In this document: positions 43,380 through 55,457 of the stretch, one piece after another
Position numbering within the stretch: the first letter of the stretch is position 1
Layout: every line of letters starts with the position of its first letter
From: Bactericera cockerelli
Lineage: Eukaryota; Arthropoda; Insecta; Hemiptera; Triozidae
NCBI GenBank assembly: GCA_024516035.1
Contig: CM044960.1
Coordinates: forward strand, 12,298,818-12,362,817
Reading direction: 5' to 3'
DNA: 64,000 bases
Notes under the pieces: model-generated
The model's database searches: none
What the model saw: only the letters and a program-made list of their open reading frames with translations
Told to the model about the DNA's origin: nothing
Made by a program: the position numbers and the translations under genes

Positions 43380-44160
43380 AAGGTGGAAAAGTGTCAGCCC
43401 GCCGAGACGAACACTTTTGATTCCAGGATTATTTTTTTTGTATCTCCTAACGAAAGACCCCATCTACCTGGCGCCGCTTTCGGGCGGTATACACGCCGAA
43501 CGGAGCAAGATAGAAATAAACCAATAGTTGGCAAATTACTTTAAATTATTTGTAGAATACGAATCAAATGTTAATTTTAAAATTCGAACATAATTTTCGG
43601 CAACGGCACCCCCGCCCTCCCGGTGGTGCCGTTCAAAGGAAAAAAAAAGTGTAAGCCCGCCGAGACAAACACTTTTGATTCCCGGTAAAGTTTTGTAACT
43701 CCTACCGTAAGGTCGAAACTGCCTGGCGCCGCTTTCGGGCGGAACACCCGCTCAACAAAGCTATATGAAACACCAATAATTGTGTAGAGGGTTGTAAGTT
43801 CTGAGTTGGAATAAAATGACTATGTCCAGTCCAGCCACGTTTAAAAAGTTTAGATATAGATTTTACATTTCGATTTTTGGATTTTAATTTCGTATTAATT
43901 TTTAGGTTGGGTTTGGGTAGTCATTACAGTGTAAAAAGATGTAAAAGTGAGAAGTTCTATACATTTTTAAACAAACATGAAAAATAGTACAGCATTTAAT
44001 ATAACACGGCGCACGCTACAGTTGGAGGAGTCTTTTAAATTTTTCGTAGAATACGAATCGAAAATCAATTTTAAATTTCGAACGCATTTTTCGGCCAACT
44101 TTGATCGCCGCCCCTGAGCGGGCCCGCCTGGCGGTGCCTTTCAGAGGTAGAAAGAAATCA
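43380..44160 (-). repeat. Decayed inverted copies of the 272-bp satellite
   Basis: Three copies (43380-43540, 43590-43770, 44020-44160) carry AGTGT(C/A)AGCCCGCCGAGA and CGGGCGG(T/A)A in inverse relation to the array at 27316-28500. They are strongly diverged. Confidence 0.7.
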
Positions 44161-44224
44161 GCCTAGCGAGCGCTACATGATTGATTCTCGAGTCGAAATA
44201 AGTATCTCGCAAGATCAAAGGTAC

Positions 44225-44460
44225 ACCCTAGTAGCACCGGTTCTCGTTCTGTAACCGAAGTTAAGCAACATCCAGCGAGATAAGGAGTTGGATTGGTGAC
44301 CATTCAAATTCGAATTCTCGTGATGCTGGCTATTCCCGGCCTCACTCAGGCTGGTTGAGGTTATTTTGAGTATCTGGTTTGTGAGTTTCCTGCAAATGGA
44401 GGGTAAAAATCCCATCCTGATATAACCATACAGTTGATGTAAACTCTAGTCTAGTATAGA
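44225..44460 (+). mobile_element. 5S-rRNA-derived SINE, best full copy
   Basis: The head CTAGTAGCACCGGTTCTCGT and AACCGAAGTTAAGCAACATC match the 5S rRNA gene (ATCGGTTCTCGTCCGATCAC, CGAAGTTAAGCAGCGTCGGG). The core CCCGGCCTCACTCAGGCTGG and tail TTTCCTGCAAATGGAGGGTA follow. The 5S internal promoter (A box, IE, C box region) would drive pol III transcription. Confidence 0.85.
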
Positions 44461-44804
44461 AAATAAACACGGCTTAATGATTCATTCTAAACATGAATAC
44501 CTACTCATATATAACATGGCATCTCTACGAGTATGCAACATGCAATGACCTTTTCACTCTTTGTACTAAAAAGACACTGATTCCATACTGTCCGCTGTTA
44601 GTACATTTTTTAAAGTACATTTTTAGAAAATGCTTAATTTCGTTGGAAAATAATTGAAAAAAAAAATTGAAAAATATATTTTTTTAAATGAAAACAGTCA
44701 ACGTCTTCATTTATGTAAAAAGAAATACCAAACTATTAAAAAAAATCGGGTCTCTGTAGCTGCGTGAAATTCCGGTCCCTGTAATTATATGGTGTGCATG
44801 TATA

Positions 44805-44970
44805 GGGGTGTGTGTGTGGTGTGTGGGTGTGTGCGTGTGTGTGCGTGTGTGTAGGTGTGTGTGGATGTGTGTGTGTGGATGTGTGTGTGTGGATGTGTGT
44901 GTGTGGGTGGGTGTGTGTGTGCGTTGTGTGTGTTTGATGGGCTGGCGAAGCGGCGGGTGTAACCCGCTAG
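44805..44970 (+). mobile_element. GT tract with Helitron-type 3' end, copy 2
   Basis: GT/GGATGTGTGT repeats end in GATGGGCTGGCGAAGCGGCG, then the GGGTGTAACCC stem and CTAG before T, as at 25350-25664. Confidence 0.65.
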
Positions 44971-45596
44971 TTGTTGCATAAAAATAGGGGTTTAATTTTG
45001 ATTTGTGTTTCACATTATGATCTTAAAAAAAAAAAAAAAAATACAAGAAAGTCATACTGTCCTAAACTCTATCATCAAAATTGAAAAACTATTTTAAATT
45101 TTCAGCTGTCGTGAACTGGTATTTTGCTAAGGAGTCCGCATGCATTTGAGATCATCGCCACATAATGATTGCTCTGCAAGAGCTGTAGGAAATAAGGAAT
45201 TCTGAGACCTTATAAAATTGGGCAATCAGTAAGAAGTATTAATATTATTGTTAAATGTTTATATGTATAAATATCACAATAAAATATTTTAATTGACCAC
45301 GAAATGACCGCAGGGCATACCTACTACCTTCAGAACAATCCCTCCTTCCTACACACCCATCATTTTAATAAACTTTATTGGCAGTAAGAATGATTCAAGG
45401 TTTTTCTTTTCTTTCAACTCTCTTTTACACATTTTTTTTTCATCCAAAAGAAAAGTTATGGAGGCGAACACAATTTTAATGATTATAATTTGTAATTATT
45501 TATTTATGTAAATTCATGAAGACTCTCCAAACTCCAAGGCTTTTGAATAACGACCAGAGGAGGGGGAGGTTTATGTCGGCGCCTTGAGAACATTTT

Positions 45597-46160
45597 TTTT
45601 TTTCTTCTTCTAAAAAACTCTTTTCTTTTTCTCGGTTTCTCTTTCCTTCTCTTTTTCTTTTCTTAAACCCAATTTCTCTCGAACACTTTTCTCTCTCTTC
45701 CCCCCCACTTTTTCTTCTTCCCCCTCTTTCTCTTCACACTTTTTCTCTTCCTAAACTAATATTTTCTCTCTCTTCCTCCCACTCTTTTCTCCAAACTCTT
45801 TCTCTTTCTAAACCAATTTTCTCTCTCTCTCTCCCCCCCCCCAATCTTTCTTCTTCCTCCTCTTTCTCTGCACACGCTTTCCCTTCCTAAAACAATACTT
45901 TCTTTCTCTTCAACCCCCTTTTTCTTCTATTTCGCTCTTTTCCTTCTTGAACTAATTTTCTCTCTCTCTCTCTCTCTCTCTTCCCCCGAACTCTTTCTTC
46001 TATTTATCTCTACATATTTTCTATTCCTAAACCTATTTTCTCTCTGTCGCTCTTCTGTCTCATCCCATTACTCGTTCTCTTGTTTCTTCCCAGACCCATT
46101 GTCTCTCTCTCACACTCCTCCCTCACTTCCCAAACCCTTCATCTCCACGCTCTTTCAATG
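45597..46160 (+). repeat. Pyrimidine-rich tract with diverged tandem units
   Basis: About 560 bp is almost wholly C+T. A diverged unit of roughly 70-110 bp is visible through recurring TTCCTAAAC.AATTTTCTCTC followed by C-runs and ACTCTTTCTTCT. Similar tracts lie at 48860-49100, 53400-54200, 56740-57110 and 57590-58150. Confidence 0.8.
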
Positions 46161-48436
46161 TTTCAATTCCTAGATTTTAATAAAAAATATTTAATCAAAC
46201 GAGAGAAATTTTTCCGGTGCAGAAATTAATACTTCCTCTGTTAAAAAACCAAAACGGAGCGCGGTTTGTGGTGTGGATGGCTAGGGAAGGAAAGAGTATT
46301 TTAAAAAGTAAGCAATTGCAAAGGAGTAACTCTTTCTATCTGAATAAAAGTTACTGCAGCGGTTGTCAAATTTATCACCTTGTTGCTTTCATGAAAGAGA
46401 TTATTCTTAGAAAGGAGCACTTAATTAATTACAAAGACTACTTACATTATTTTGTAGGATATAAATAAATGCAGTTATCTTCTTTATGTGAATGAAATAA
46501 AAAAAGTACCTGTAAGTATATCTTGTATTAGATTTTTTATTGTTTATTTTCATATTTGTTCATGTGCCATTTCTCATCTTCGAGATGTTACTAAGATGAG
46601 CGGGCTCGACGAAATTGAAAAATGACAGTTTGATCAGCTATTTCGGTACTGATTAAAAATAAATCGAAAAATCAAGTTGAAAACCTCTCGAAAACTTGGA
46701 GAATACTATATTCAGCACACAGTAAAAACTTGTGTTCTAATTTGCCACATTGGGAAACTTTTTCTTTGCTAACTTCTCCTCAAAGTTAAGGAAAACAGAG
46801 AAAGGAATACCGTCTAATTTTTCAGACCCCGCGGAACTGCACAACTAGATCCCAGCCCTACTCAGGCTGTGTGAGGTTTATATGAAGGAGGCTGTATTGT
46901 GACTGACCACAGTCGTTATATCGAAATCTAAAATAATGAAACTAGTCTACTTAATGATACCTATCACTTTCACTTGAATTATGTTTACAAAGCAGTATGA
47001 CATGGAGTTGAATCCCAGGGCAGCGTTTATTATTAACTAGGTAGTCTAGTAGGTACCATTACTGTCGATTCTTCTACCAACTGAACATGTAATGGTAAAT
47101 CATAAAATTTAGTTCCAAATTTTTTACCCTCGTGTACTATGACATTTTTTTGGTAATACGAAAACTTAATAGGTGTTGGAAGCGGCTTCATTTTTCTACT
47201 AAAGTACAAATTTGTCAAATAATATATTTTTTTTAGAGATAATTTATAATAGTAAATCATAAAAATTTATTACGAAAATTTCTACCCGTGTACCTTTATT
47301 GTTATGATACCTATGACAATTTTTGCAAATACGAATAACTAGTAAAACTTGATATGAACAATAATACAAGATAAAGTTGTCAAGAACTCAGGAGAGCACT
47401 TAATATAATGCCTATTGACATAAAAAAATAAAATAAAATGGTTCACCATGGAAAGCCAACGTAATTTGAAAATCATAAGAATCGTTCACAAAATCACAAT
47501 TTCTAGTATCTGAAACCTGAATCAGTAAGTAGTTCTGCTTTTTCTTCAAAATGACCATGTGAACGGACCTTGTCATACGGAAGGTCTCGTAAAGTTTTAT
47601 GTTGAAACGTACGAGGGGCCGGCGCGGCGTAGGAAATTAAAAAAAGTCATAAACAATAGGGTCACTTAAAGGCCTTTGATGTTGAAAGTTTATACTTAGC
47701 CTTTATATGTTTCTTTTTATTGGTTGACCTAAGGGACATACGAGAATCTTTGTTTTTCCTCAAGAGACTTAAATTATTTTCTTTTGTTTTTTTTTTTTTT
47801 TAGTTTTAGGGAAAATTGCTGTATAGTGTCAAGAGTAAAAGAGTTTTACCATTAATTTGCTAGACAAACAATGAAATTATTTCTTCTGAATAGGAATGAG
47901 CTAACAGAATAATAAATTAATTGATTTCTTGACCACAAACGTATTCGAAACAAAAATTTGAAGAAGATAATTAAATAAATTATCTACAAGGTACTGTCAG
48001 TAAGTACATATTACAAATCTACTCACAGTAGACGTTAAAAATTTTCACACCCTTTAGACAAAAATTGAGAAAAATTAAAATTCCTACCATCAAGTAGGGT
48101 TCAAATATTGGGCTTCTCCCCTGCTACGTTTTCACAGGGGCTGTGTCGAAGAGGTGGACATTAAACATGACAGGGGGGATAGTCTTCCATTTTTCCACCC
48201 CCACTGAATTTCTCCCAAATTAATACAACCCCTTCCTTCATTCCCTGAAATTAATCCCCTTTCACAGGAATTTTTTCCCTGTTCTACCTCCCTTTCTCCT
48301 TAGTTTTCTACATTTTCTCCCCTCCCATCTAATACTATCCCCTCCTTTCTCTCCCAGTACCTTAAATTTTTCCTCTTCTCTCTTTAGTCCTCAACGCCAC
48401 ACAATATTTGCCATTCTCTATCTTATTTGTTTATCT
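46161..48436. other. Intron sequence, nothing recognised except a lone SINE core
   Basis: CCCAGCCCTACTCAGGCTGT near 46850 is an isolated copy of the shared SINE core. No exon, tRNA or intact element is seen. Confidence 0.45.
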
Positions 48437-48635
48437 TGGTAGCTCAGGCTTCGCTTCGGCCTGGAAATCCAAAAGTCGTGCATTCGAAATCCAGTCGGGT
48501 CATGACCAAATGTCCTGCAATTTTGTATTTTAAGTTGACCACAACATGATCATATGTCTTGAGCTTACTGCTAGAATAATGTGACTCAATAGTCTTCGTC
48601 CGACAGCATAAAATAAGCTCATTATTACTATTATT
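48437..48635 (+). mobile_element. tRNA-derived SINE (family A)
   Basis: TGGTAGCTCAGGCTTCGCTT (box A), GTCGTGCATTCGAAATCCAG (box B), CTTGAGCTTACTGCTAGAAT and GACAGCATAAAATAAG match the element at 9117-9300. An (ATT)n-like tail follows. Confidence 0.8.
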
Positions 48636-48859
48636 ATTTTTTAAAAATCTCCTCTCTTTATCGCTCACACAATAACATCTATCTTACTTCCTCTGATATT
48701 TCCCCAAATCTACCATTTTCTTCGTCGCGCGTTGGTTGAACGGAAAGCCTCTCTTCTCCACTTCATCTGCTAAAAATATTTCCCTTTGCACTCTTTCACA
48801 TTAGAGAGAAAATGTTCTGCTTGCTTAAAGCTTACCTACTAAGTCCATCACACACCCAC

Positions 48860-49100
48860 TGCTAATAAAAACAAATGAGGACTCCTAAATATCTAGGAAT
48901 CCTTTCTTCAACCCTATTAAGAAACAACAGCTATGCCTTTTCTCTCTCTATTTCCAACTTCTTTTTAATCTTCCTTTCTCTCTTCTCTCTGTTCTCTTCT
49001 CTTCACTCCCTGTCCCATTCTCTTCTCTCTCTGTTCCCATCTCTTACTTTCACTTGATGCACCCATCTCTCTGTCCTCTCCTCTCCTTCTTGCTCTGTCA
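48860..49100 (+). repeat. Pyrimidine-rich tract
   Basis: CTCTTCTCTCTGTTCTCTTC-type sequence with no regular unit. The open frame across it is a composition artefact. Confidence 0.7.
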
Positions 49101-49452
49101 TCCTTCTTAATACTTGTATTAATACGTACAATATTTCTTTTCGTCTTACTTCTCCTCCTCCGCCTTTGATTCTGTATTTTACTCTTTCAGTTTTTCTCTA
49201 AACATTTATTTTAATGTCGAATGTAGGTAATTTCGTAAAACGGACCTAAACAGTGTGTGGATACCTGATTTGTTTAATTTTTTTCATCTTGCCTTTCTAA
49301 TGCGTTTTAAATTCAAAATAAAAAAATCTTGGAAAACAGAAATTTCTGTTATCCAAGGTTGTTCAAACTTGAAAAAATTCCAATTGAATTCCAACAAATG
49401 AACAACATTGTCAACGTATAAGAAAAGCGTATCATTGAAAAACAGTACTTAC

Positions 49453-49506
49453 AAATGAAGTGAATATGTAGTGGTATCGGTAGTCATTCATTTGAAGCTG
49501 CAACAT
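49453..49506 (-). CDS. iGluR exon: 54-bp amino-terminal-domain exon
   Basis: This exon encodes 18 codons, MLQLQMNDYRYHYIFTSF, between a GTTTCAG acceptor and a GTAAGT donor, phase 0 at both ends. The LQLQMNDYRYHYIFT wording is the kainate-receptor amino-terminal-domain segment that precedes the D(I/L)ETFDLEDF segment, which is exactly what the next exon starts with. It is isolated by a ~9 kb intron upstream and a ~33 kb intron downstream. It was too short to be noticed as an open reading frame and was found from the receptor order. An element with Helitron-type termini lies 80 bp away on the 5' side of the transcript. Confidence 0.88.
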
Positions 49507-49585
49507 CTGAAACACAGAATCAATAATAATAATTGTTTTGTTTTTTTTTTTGTATAAGTTTTATAAGTTATAGGTATATGTATTA

Positions 49586-49819
49586 TCTTAATATATAAAT
49601 GTCAAAGTCACTGACTAACCACTGACTGATCATCGCTCTACAGCCCAAACCGTAAGTCCTAGGAAGCTGAAATTTGGTAGGTAGCTTTGTCTTATAGTCT
49701 AGATGTGCAATAAGACGGGATTTTTCGAAATTCCCACTACAACACCTGCCATTGGCGAAAAAGGATTTTTTGCTTTCACGGCCATGCCTCGGCCCGCAAA
49801 GCGGGCGACAGCCCGCTAG
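49586..49819 (+). mobile_element. Non-autonomous Helitron-like element (family A)
   Basis: A 234-bp element starts TCTTAATATATAAATGTCAA after A and ends GCGGGCGACAGCCCGCTAG before T. The 3' stem (GCGGGC/GCCCGC) followed by CTAG and insertion between A and T are the Helitron rules. There are no terminal inverted repeats or coding. It lies ~80 bp upstream (transcript sense) of the 54-bp receptor exon. Confidence 0.9.
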
Positions 49820-49821
49820 TA

Positions 49822-50034
49822 TTGTATAAGTTTGTGGAAAAAATGGGCCCGTTCTGCGAGGAGATGTCTCTTTTCATCGACTCCTTGGGAATCTACCTTG
49901 GGAAGACCGGAGACTCCCAGGGAGCATCCTTCCTCGTTCAAAGGATCTCACTGGCCGTTCAAAGAGGACACGCTGCCATTGTACTGGGCTCATTCCCTTC
50001 TACCTTTGACGATGTGTATAACATTTTTAACTAA
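49822..50034 (+). pseudogene. C-terminal fragment of an unidentified, probably mobile-element protein
   Basis: A GC-richer open frame reads FVEKMGPFCEEMSLFIDSLG, then TGDSQGASFLVQRISLAVQR and GHAAIVLGSFPSTFD, and stops at TAATAAATA. The (S/T)FLxQR(I/L)S(L/V)A(I/V)QRGxAA(S/I)xLG wording resembles C-termini of retrotransposon-type polyproteins I have seen in arthropods, but I cannot name the family. It starts two bases after the Helitron-like element, has no N-terminal part, and is probably a truncated insertion. Confidence 0.4.
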
Positions 50035-52396
50035 TAAATATGTATATCCAATGTAAATAGTTATAGGTTCATCTCTTAGGATGACTCGGTATTTATAACT
50101 AATCGATAAAGAGAGAAAAGAGTATTAACAAAAGGTAAAATGGTTCAATGGAATATATTTGTAAACTGGAAATGGAAAAACCGAACGTATCGGTGACCCT
50201 TTGGAAAATCGAAGATAATTAGCGTGATTTATGAGGGCAGAACAGGAAAGAGAGATACAGATGAGAGAAAGAGAGAGACAGAGAGAGATAATTGATAAAG
50301 ATGGTAAAAAGGGACAGAAAATCTTCTCTTTGTATGTAAAACGAGACTAATATCTCTTCATACCCCTCTCCTATTCCACCTTTTCTCGAAGTAGGCATTG
50401 TAAAAAATATTTTATGTTCTAGTTAAACTTTAACCCTAGACTTAATTTACTCTTGGAAGCAAAAGGCTGATTACATTTTTATGTGCTCCCTTGTTGGATA
50501 TTGAACGGAATGTGCTGAACGAAAGGCCAAGAAAAAAAACTTCACTGTCTTCGATTTATTACGGTAGTATCCCGCTTACTCGAAATTCAAGAGACTTTGG
50601 GCGAAATTAATAGACAAAATCGATAACTTAAGTCATTGCTTAGCATCGGTTTTCCCGATCTGAGACAGCACGCAAATCTAGTAATTTCATCATTTAATAT
50701 TTCCTTGGAATACAAAAAAAAAAAAAAAAAAATACTTCCGATTTATAATATTAGAAATTTACCGAAAGTAAAAAATGAATAATAGGTATAAGTTAGGTAT
50801 GGGTAACCTTAAAATAATGGATATATACAGTTCTTGGCGTTACACAAAACAACACTACAACATCGTGATCTCCTGGTTGTGTCTCTAGTTTAAGCGATCG
50901 TATCGTTTATCAACAGTTTTTCAGTTCATAATCTCCTCTCCTCTTCTTGAGAAGAAAATAATAACGAAAGCTGTTTAGGTAGCTTTTACGGCGAATCGAT
51001 GAAAAGTACCTTGTTGGTAAAGTTATACCTATGTAGAAGTAGGTGTTCATGTACAATGTACATACGAATACAAAAATATCAGTCTATCTCTTTATACTCG
51101 TACCTACTCTTTTTGAATCTTTCCTGTTTGCTTTTTTTTCTCCTTCTAATGCAAGATAAAAAAAATATTTACCTATAAAACTCTGCCACGTGAATTATTT
51201 ATAATACATATGTATATATTATAAATAATTCAATAATAATACATACTGCATAATATATAATGTATGAAAATACATATGTATTATAATTGAATTATAATAC
51301 ATAATATGAAACAGAATATAATATGTATAATATGTAGCCAATGAAAGAGCACTAAAAATTGGAAACCCACAAGACAAGGTAAAATGTTGAACTTTACTTT
51401 TCTCGAAGAGAAATTTTCTTTCCTGGAAGACTTCCAGATTTTTCGACGGTCTGCCCCCGATTCTTAATGAGCGCTCATTGAGTAAGTCTAGGTATGCTTG
51501 TTACAAAAGTAGAGAGTGGAGCAGAGAATTTTCGACGCCTCATTACAAAATAAGGCTAGAAAAAAATGGTTTTTAAAAATAATATTATCACAAACGTATC
51601 AAATAACTCTGCCGAGGTGTGAAGAACCCCTTATACAAAGATAGAGGCATACTATTTTAGTATAACCAACTTCTTCTTTCACTTTGCCTTTTCCCAAACC
51701 TACTTGGGGTCGGCATTTGTTCAATGAATCATTTCCTTCCATATTTTTCTACTTAGCGCGTCCTCTTTCCTACAGTTTTTCTCTCTTAGGTCTTATTCAA
51801 CTTTGTCTCTCCATCTCATCTTTGGACTTCCTCTCTTTCTTTTCCAACATCATCCACAAAATCGAAATCATCATCACACTCAACAGCGATTTTATTACAA
51901 TACTACCACAAATACAATATAATACAGGTAGAAGTTTATACAAAGCTAGAAGTTTCATCATGGAAGATGGAGCCGGCGTGCATTACCCTGAATTTTAAAA
52001 CTAAATAATTATGTAATTTTTAATGTTATAATACTTTTAATATAGGTACATATTATATTCGTTAGTTCGAAATGATATCAGTTTGTAAAAAATAAAATAA
52101 TACAGGTGGTGAAACTACAACCAGCAGGTGCTTTAATCACTGCCACCACCAACTCAACAATCTGAATGAAATAAGACAAAAATTCCTGATGGAGTAGCAC
52201 TTGTGAGAAAATTGTGTATTGAAATCAAGTTGTTCTCCGAAGTAAAAAATTCAAGATGCTTCTCCAGGAGTTAGATAATGTTGAAGGAAAGAGCACAAAG
52301 TAGGAGGAGGTGAAATAATTTAGGATAAAAAATAAAATGAGAGAGAGGATCAAAGGTGACAGAGATAAAAATTCAGGAGCAAGAATGAGAGATAGA

Positions 52397-52400
<4 letters not shown>
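50035..52400. other. Intron sequence with MITE and hairpin fragments
   Basis: Contains a partial GGGCGAAATTAATAGAC MITE (50598-50690), an AT-rich hairpin (51192-51231) inside ~150 bp of ATACATATGTAT-type palindromes, and a decayed palindromic-end repeat (51598-51655). No exon. Confidence 0.5.
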
Positions 52401-52402
<2 letters not shown>

Positions 52403-52450
<48 letters not shown>

Positions 52451-52459
52451 GGGGTAGGG

Positions 52460-52490
<31 letters not shown>

Positions 52491-52492
52491 TT
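52403..52492 (+). repeat. (GA)n microsatellite
   Basis: About 90 bp of AGAGAG with a few G substitutions. Confidence 0.95.
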
Positions 52493-53399
52493 TCAACAAC
52501 TAGAAAAAATCTACCCACAGAACCAATTCATGTTCAGAATTAAATTGAAATCACTTACTATTTTTTCTCTCTCTCAAAATTTATATCTTTTCAAAGTAAG
52601 TACAGGAGAGAAAAAGGAGAAGGCGTGAAAGAAAAAAAGGAGACGGAAGGTGTGTTCTTCATTTAAATAAATCTACAAGTATTTCAGGAAAACCTCTTTC
52701 TTGTATTTTCCCCATTTTTGTTAGGTTTGCTTGTTTCCAATACCTCCAACCTCCAAGGTCTTTTTACGCTTGGAACGTGATATTATTAAAATAATATCCA
52801 TTTTAAGAGAAATTGATAAAGTTTAGGACAGAAACCAAGTTTTCCGAACAATCATCAATATTTGTTTAGTGTTGCGTTTTTGCAACACCACCGCATACAC
52901 AAGAGATACATCTAAACCTAATTTTACTCGTTTGTACTATCAGAACGCAATGATAAGAAATATATTGCATTTCATTTAGAAAATAAACCATATCATTCGC
53001 GAACTAGATGCACAAAACACATAAGAAACATGCAAGAAAGTAATATTGATGATTTCACAAAATACTACCGTCTCAACAACTGAACAAAGAATATTATACA
53101 CATTGTGAAGATTTTCTACCTCATTTCACCTTGGTTCTATTTTTTCTTCCATTTTCTTTATCACTAAATTTTGCTTTATATTTTGTGTCTTTTGCAACTA
53201 TTTTGTCTTATGAAAAACAAAATACAAAAAAAACCGAGAAAAACGAAAAAAATGTTCTTACCCGCAAAAATGTTCTTAAACGTGCTAATATGTATTAATT
53301 AATATTGGTCTCTCAAGAATTCTAAAAAAGTCTTATGTATCTCAAATTCTCTATTATTCACTTATTTCTTAAATTTACCAAATGATATTTGCACCGACA

Positions 53400-54200
53400 T
53401 TCCTCTCTCCAATACTTTTTACTTTCCATAATTTCTTTTCCATTGACGTTACTCTATAATCTAATTAAATAACAAACAAAAAAAGGTTTTTGGTTAACAG
53501 TCTTTCTAATTTAACCTTTCATATTCTTTCTTTAAAGTGTCCAAAAAATCTCAAAACTATAAGTTTTCTCTTCTTGTGGTCCTACTTTCAGAGTTTTTCA
53601 ATTTTTGAATCTCTATCTCTTCTTTTGTCCAATGTATTCTTTCATTCCCTCATCCAATGTCTTTCCTCTTTGATGCAAAGTTCTTCTTTTGTCTTCTCTC
53701 TTCCCATCTTTTCATTTCTTTCTTCCTCATTCAGTTTATTCGTTTACTCTTCATAAATTCTTTAGAATAATATAATAATCATCTTCTTTATACTCACAAA
53801 GAAACACACTTAGAACGAGGAACTCTCTTCATTTTATTTCTCACATCATCATACGCCACCCTACTTCTTCTTCCAAACATCACGTTTTCTATAATGTCTC
53901 TCTCTTCTTTTTCTCTATCTCTCTCTTTATCTCTCTCCTTTCTCTCCGTCTCTAAATATCTTTCTCCTTCCCCCCCCCCTTTCTAGGTTTTCCCCTTTCA
54001 TTTCCATCCTCTTATCTTAGGGAGAGCCCCTTTCATTTCCCTCTTGCTCTCTATTATGTTTAGCTTTCCCTATCTATGTTTCTCACTCTCACTCTAATTC
54101 TTTACTCTTTCTCTATCCATTCTTTACTTAATTTTCTATTCCGTTCTTTTGCATCTTATCTTTCAAGATTTATTTTATCTCTTTTTTCCTCTAGTTAGCC
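53400..54200 (+). repeat. Pyrimidine-rich region
   Basis: Strong C+T bias, densest at 53890-54170 (CTCTCTCTTCTTTTTCTCTA). No gene; open frames here translate to Ser/Phe/Leu-rich strings. Confidence 0.65.
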
Positions 54201-54508
54201 CTTTCCTCTGATGTTCCCCGCTACTCAAATTAATTTACTTTCTCCGCTTCTTCTGCTCTGTGATGTTTGTTCATGTATTATTTGCTTTTTTCCCAAGATT
54301 TTTCCTTCTCAAGAAGAATTCATGTTTATTTGAATTTCAATTTAAACTGGTCTTGTTTGAATATTATTTTCACAAATTGGGTATTAAGTATTGATACTTA
54401 ACTTGTTTTTTTTTGATAGTTAGGTAATAATAAATTGAGTGATGGTGAATTACAATAATATTTGTAAATATAATTTGAATCTTTGACTCATGATGTGACT
54501 ATATTTTA

Positions 54509-54739
54509 TCTTAATATATAAATGTCAAAGTCACTGACTGACTGACTGATCATCGCTCTACAGCCCAAACCGTAATACCTAGCGAACTGAAATTTGGTAG
54601 GTAGCTTTGTCTTATAGTCTAGATGTGCAATAAGACGGGATATTTCGAAATTCCCACTACAACACCTGTCATTGTCGAAAAAGGACTTTTTGCTTTCACG
54701 GCCATGCCTCGGCCCGCAAAGCGGGCGACAGCCCGCTAG
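54509..54739 (+). mobile_element. Non-autonomous Helitron-like element (family A), second copy
   Basis: A 231-bp element starts TCTTAATATATAAATGTCAA after A and ends GCGGGCGACAGCCCGCTAG before T. It differs from 49586-49819 at only about a dozen positions, so the family moved recently. Confidence 0.9.
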
Positions 54740-55170
54740 TCATTAATAAAATGAAGTCATTAATCACAGAATTTTCAATCTTTATAAGGTTGACAACATA
54801 ATATACCTCAATAGTCCAACCACCCTGTATTTTAGATTTTAGCATCAATTATTATTTTAGAAACGTGAACAAAATTTACAAGAACCTGTCATTCCCAATT
54901 ATTTTCATTGATGAAATATCATTAAATTCGTTTCAGCTCTTCTGATAATATCCTCTTTTAATTATTAATTACTAACAAAATAAATTAATTCTCATTATTT
55001 AATGAAAAAATATTCAACATCGGTTGAGCTGGTCTATTTGTTAGTTTGGATTTTCTCGATTTGTCAGTCCGTCTCCATTATTAAAGCTGAAATCATCAGA
55101 GTAGGGCATGTATAGTGTATAGTGATGTATGTACAAACATACATACCTATACATTTATGTATGTACAAAG

Positions 55171-55457
55171 TAGTCACTGTGGCAGAGCGAGTTAGCGCGC
55201 TAGGCATTGCACACATAGTGACCTGGGTTCAATTCCCAGCGGGGGAGGATTTTTTCTGCTCTGTACTTGGATGTTCGGGGTTCACTCATACCTCGTGAGG
55301 AAAAATGAGTAGTTACTTGTATGAGTAACGACCAGTGGCGGCATTACCAGAGTAAAAAGAAATTAATGTAATAGAATAATTCGAAATGTAAAGGAGGCTC
55401 TTAGTAATGCTGCGCTACCCACAAAAATTGTGAAGAGGCCTTGTGCTTCACCACAAA
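55171..55457 (+). mobile_element. tRNA-derived SINE (family D), long copy
   Basis: TAGTCACTGTGGCAGAGCGA, GTTAGCGCGCTAGGCATTGC and CCTGGGTTCAATTCCCAGCG form the tRNA-like head. The body ends AAAATTGTGAAGAGGCCTTG and TGCTTCACCACAAA. GTACAAA before it and GTACATAC after it suggest a decayed target duplication. Confidence 0.85.
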
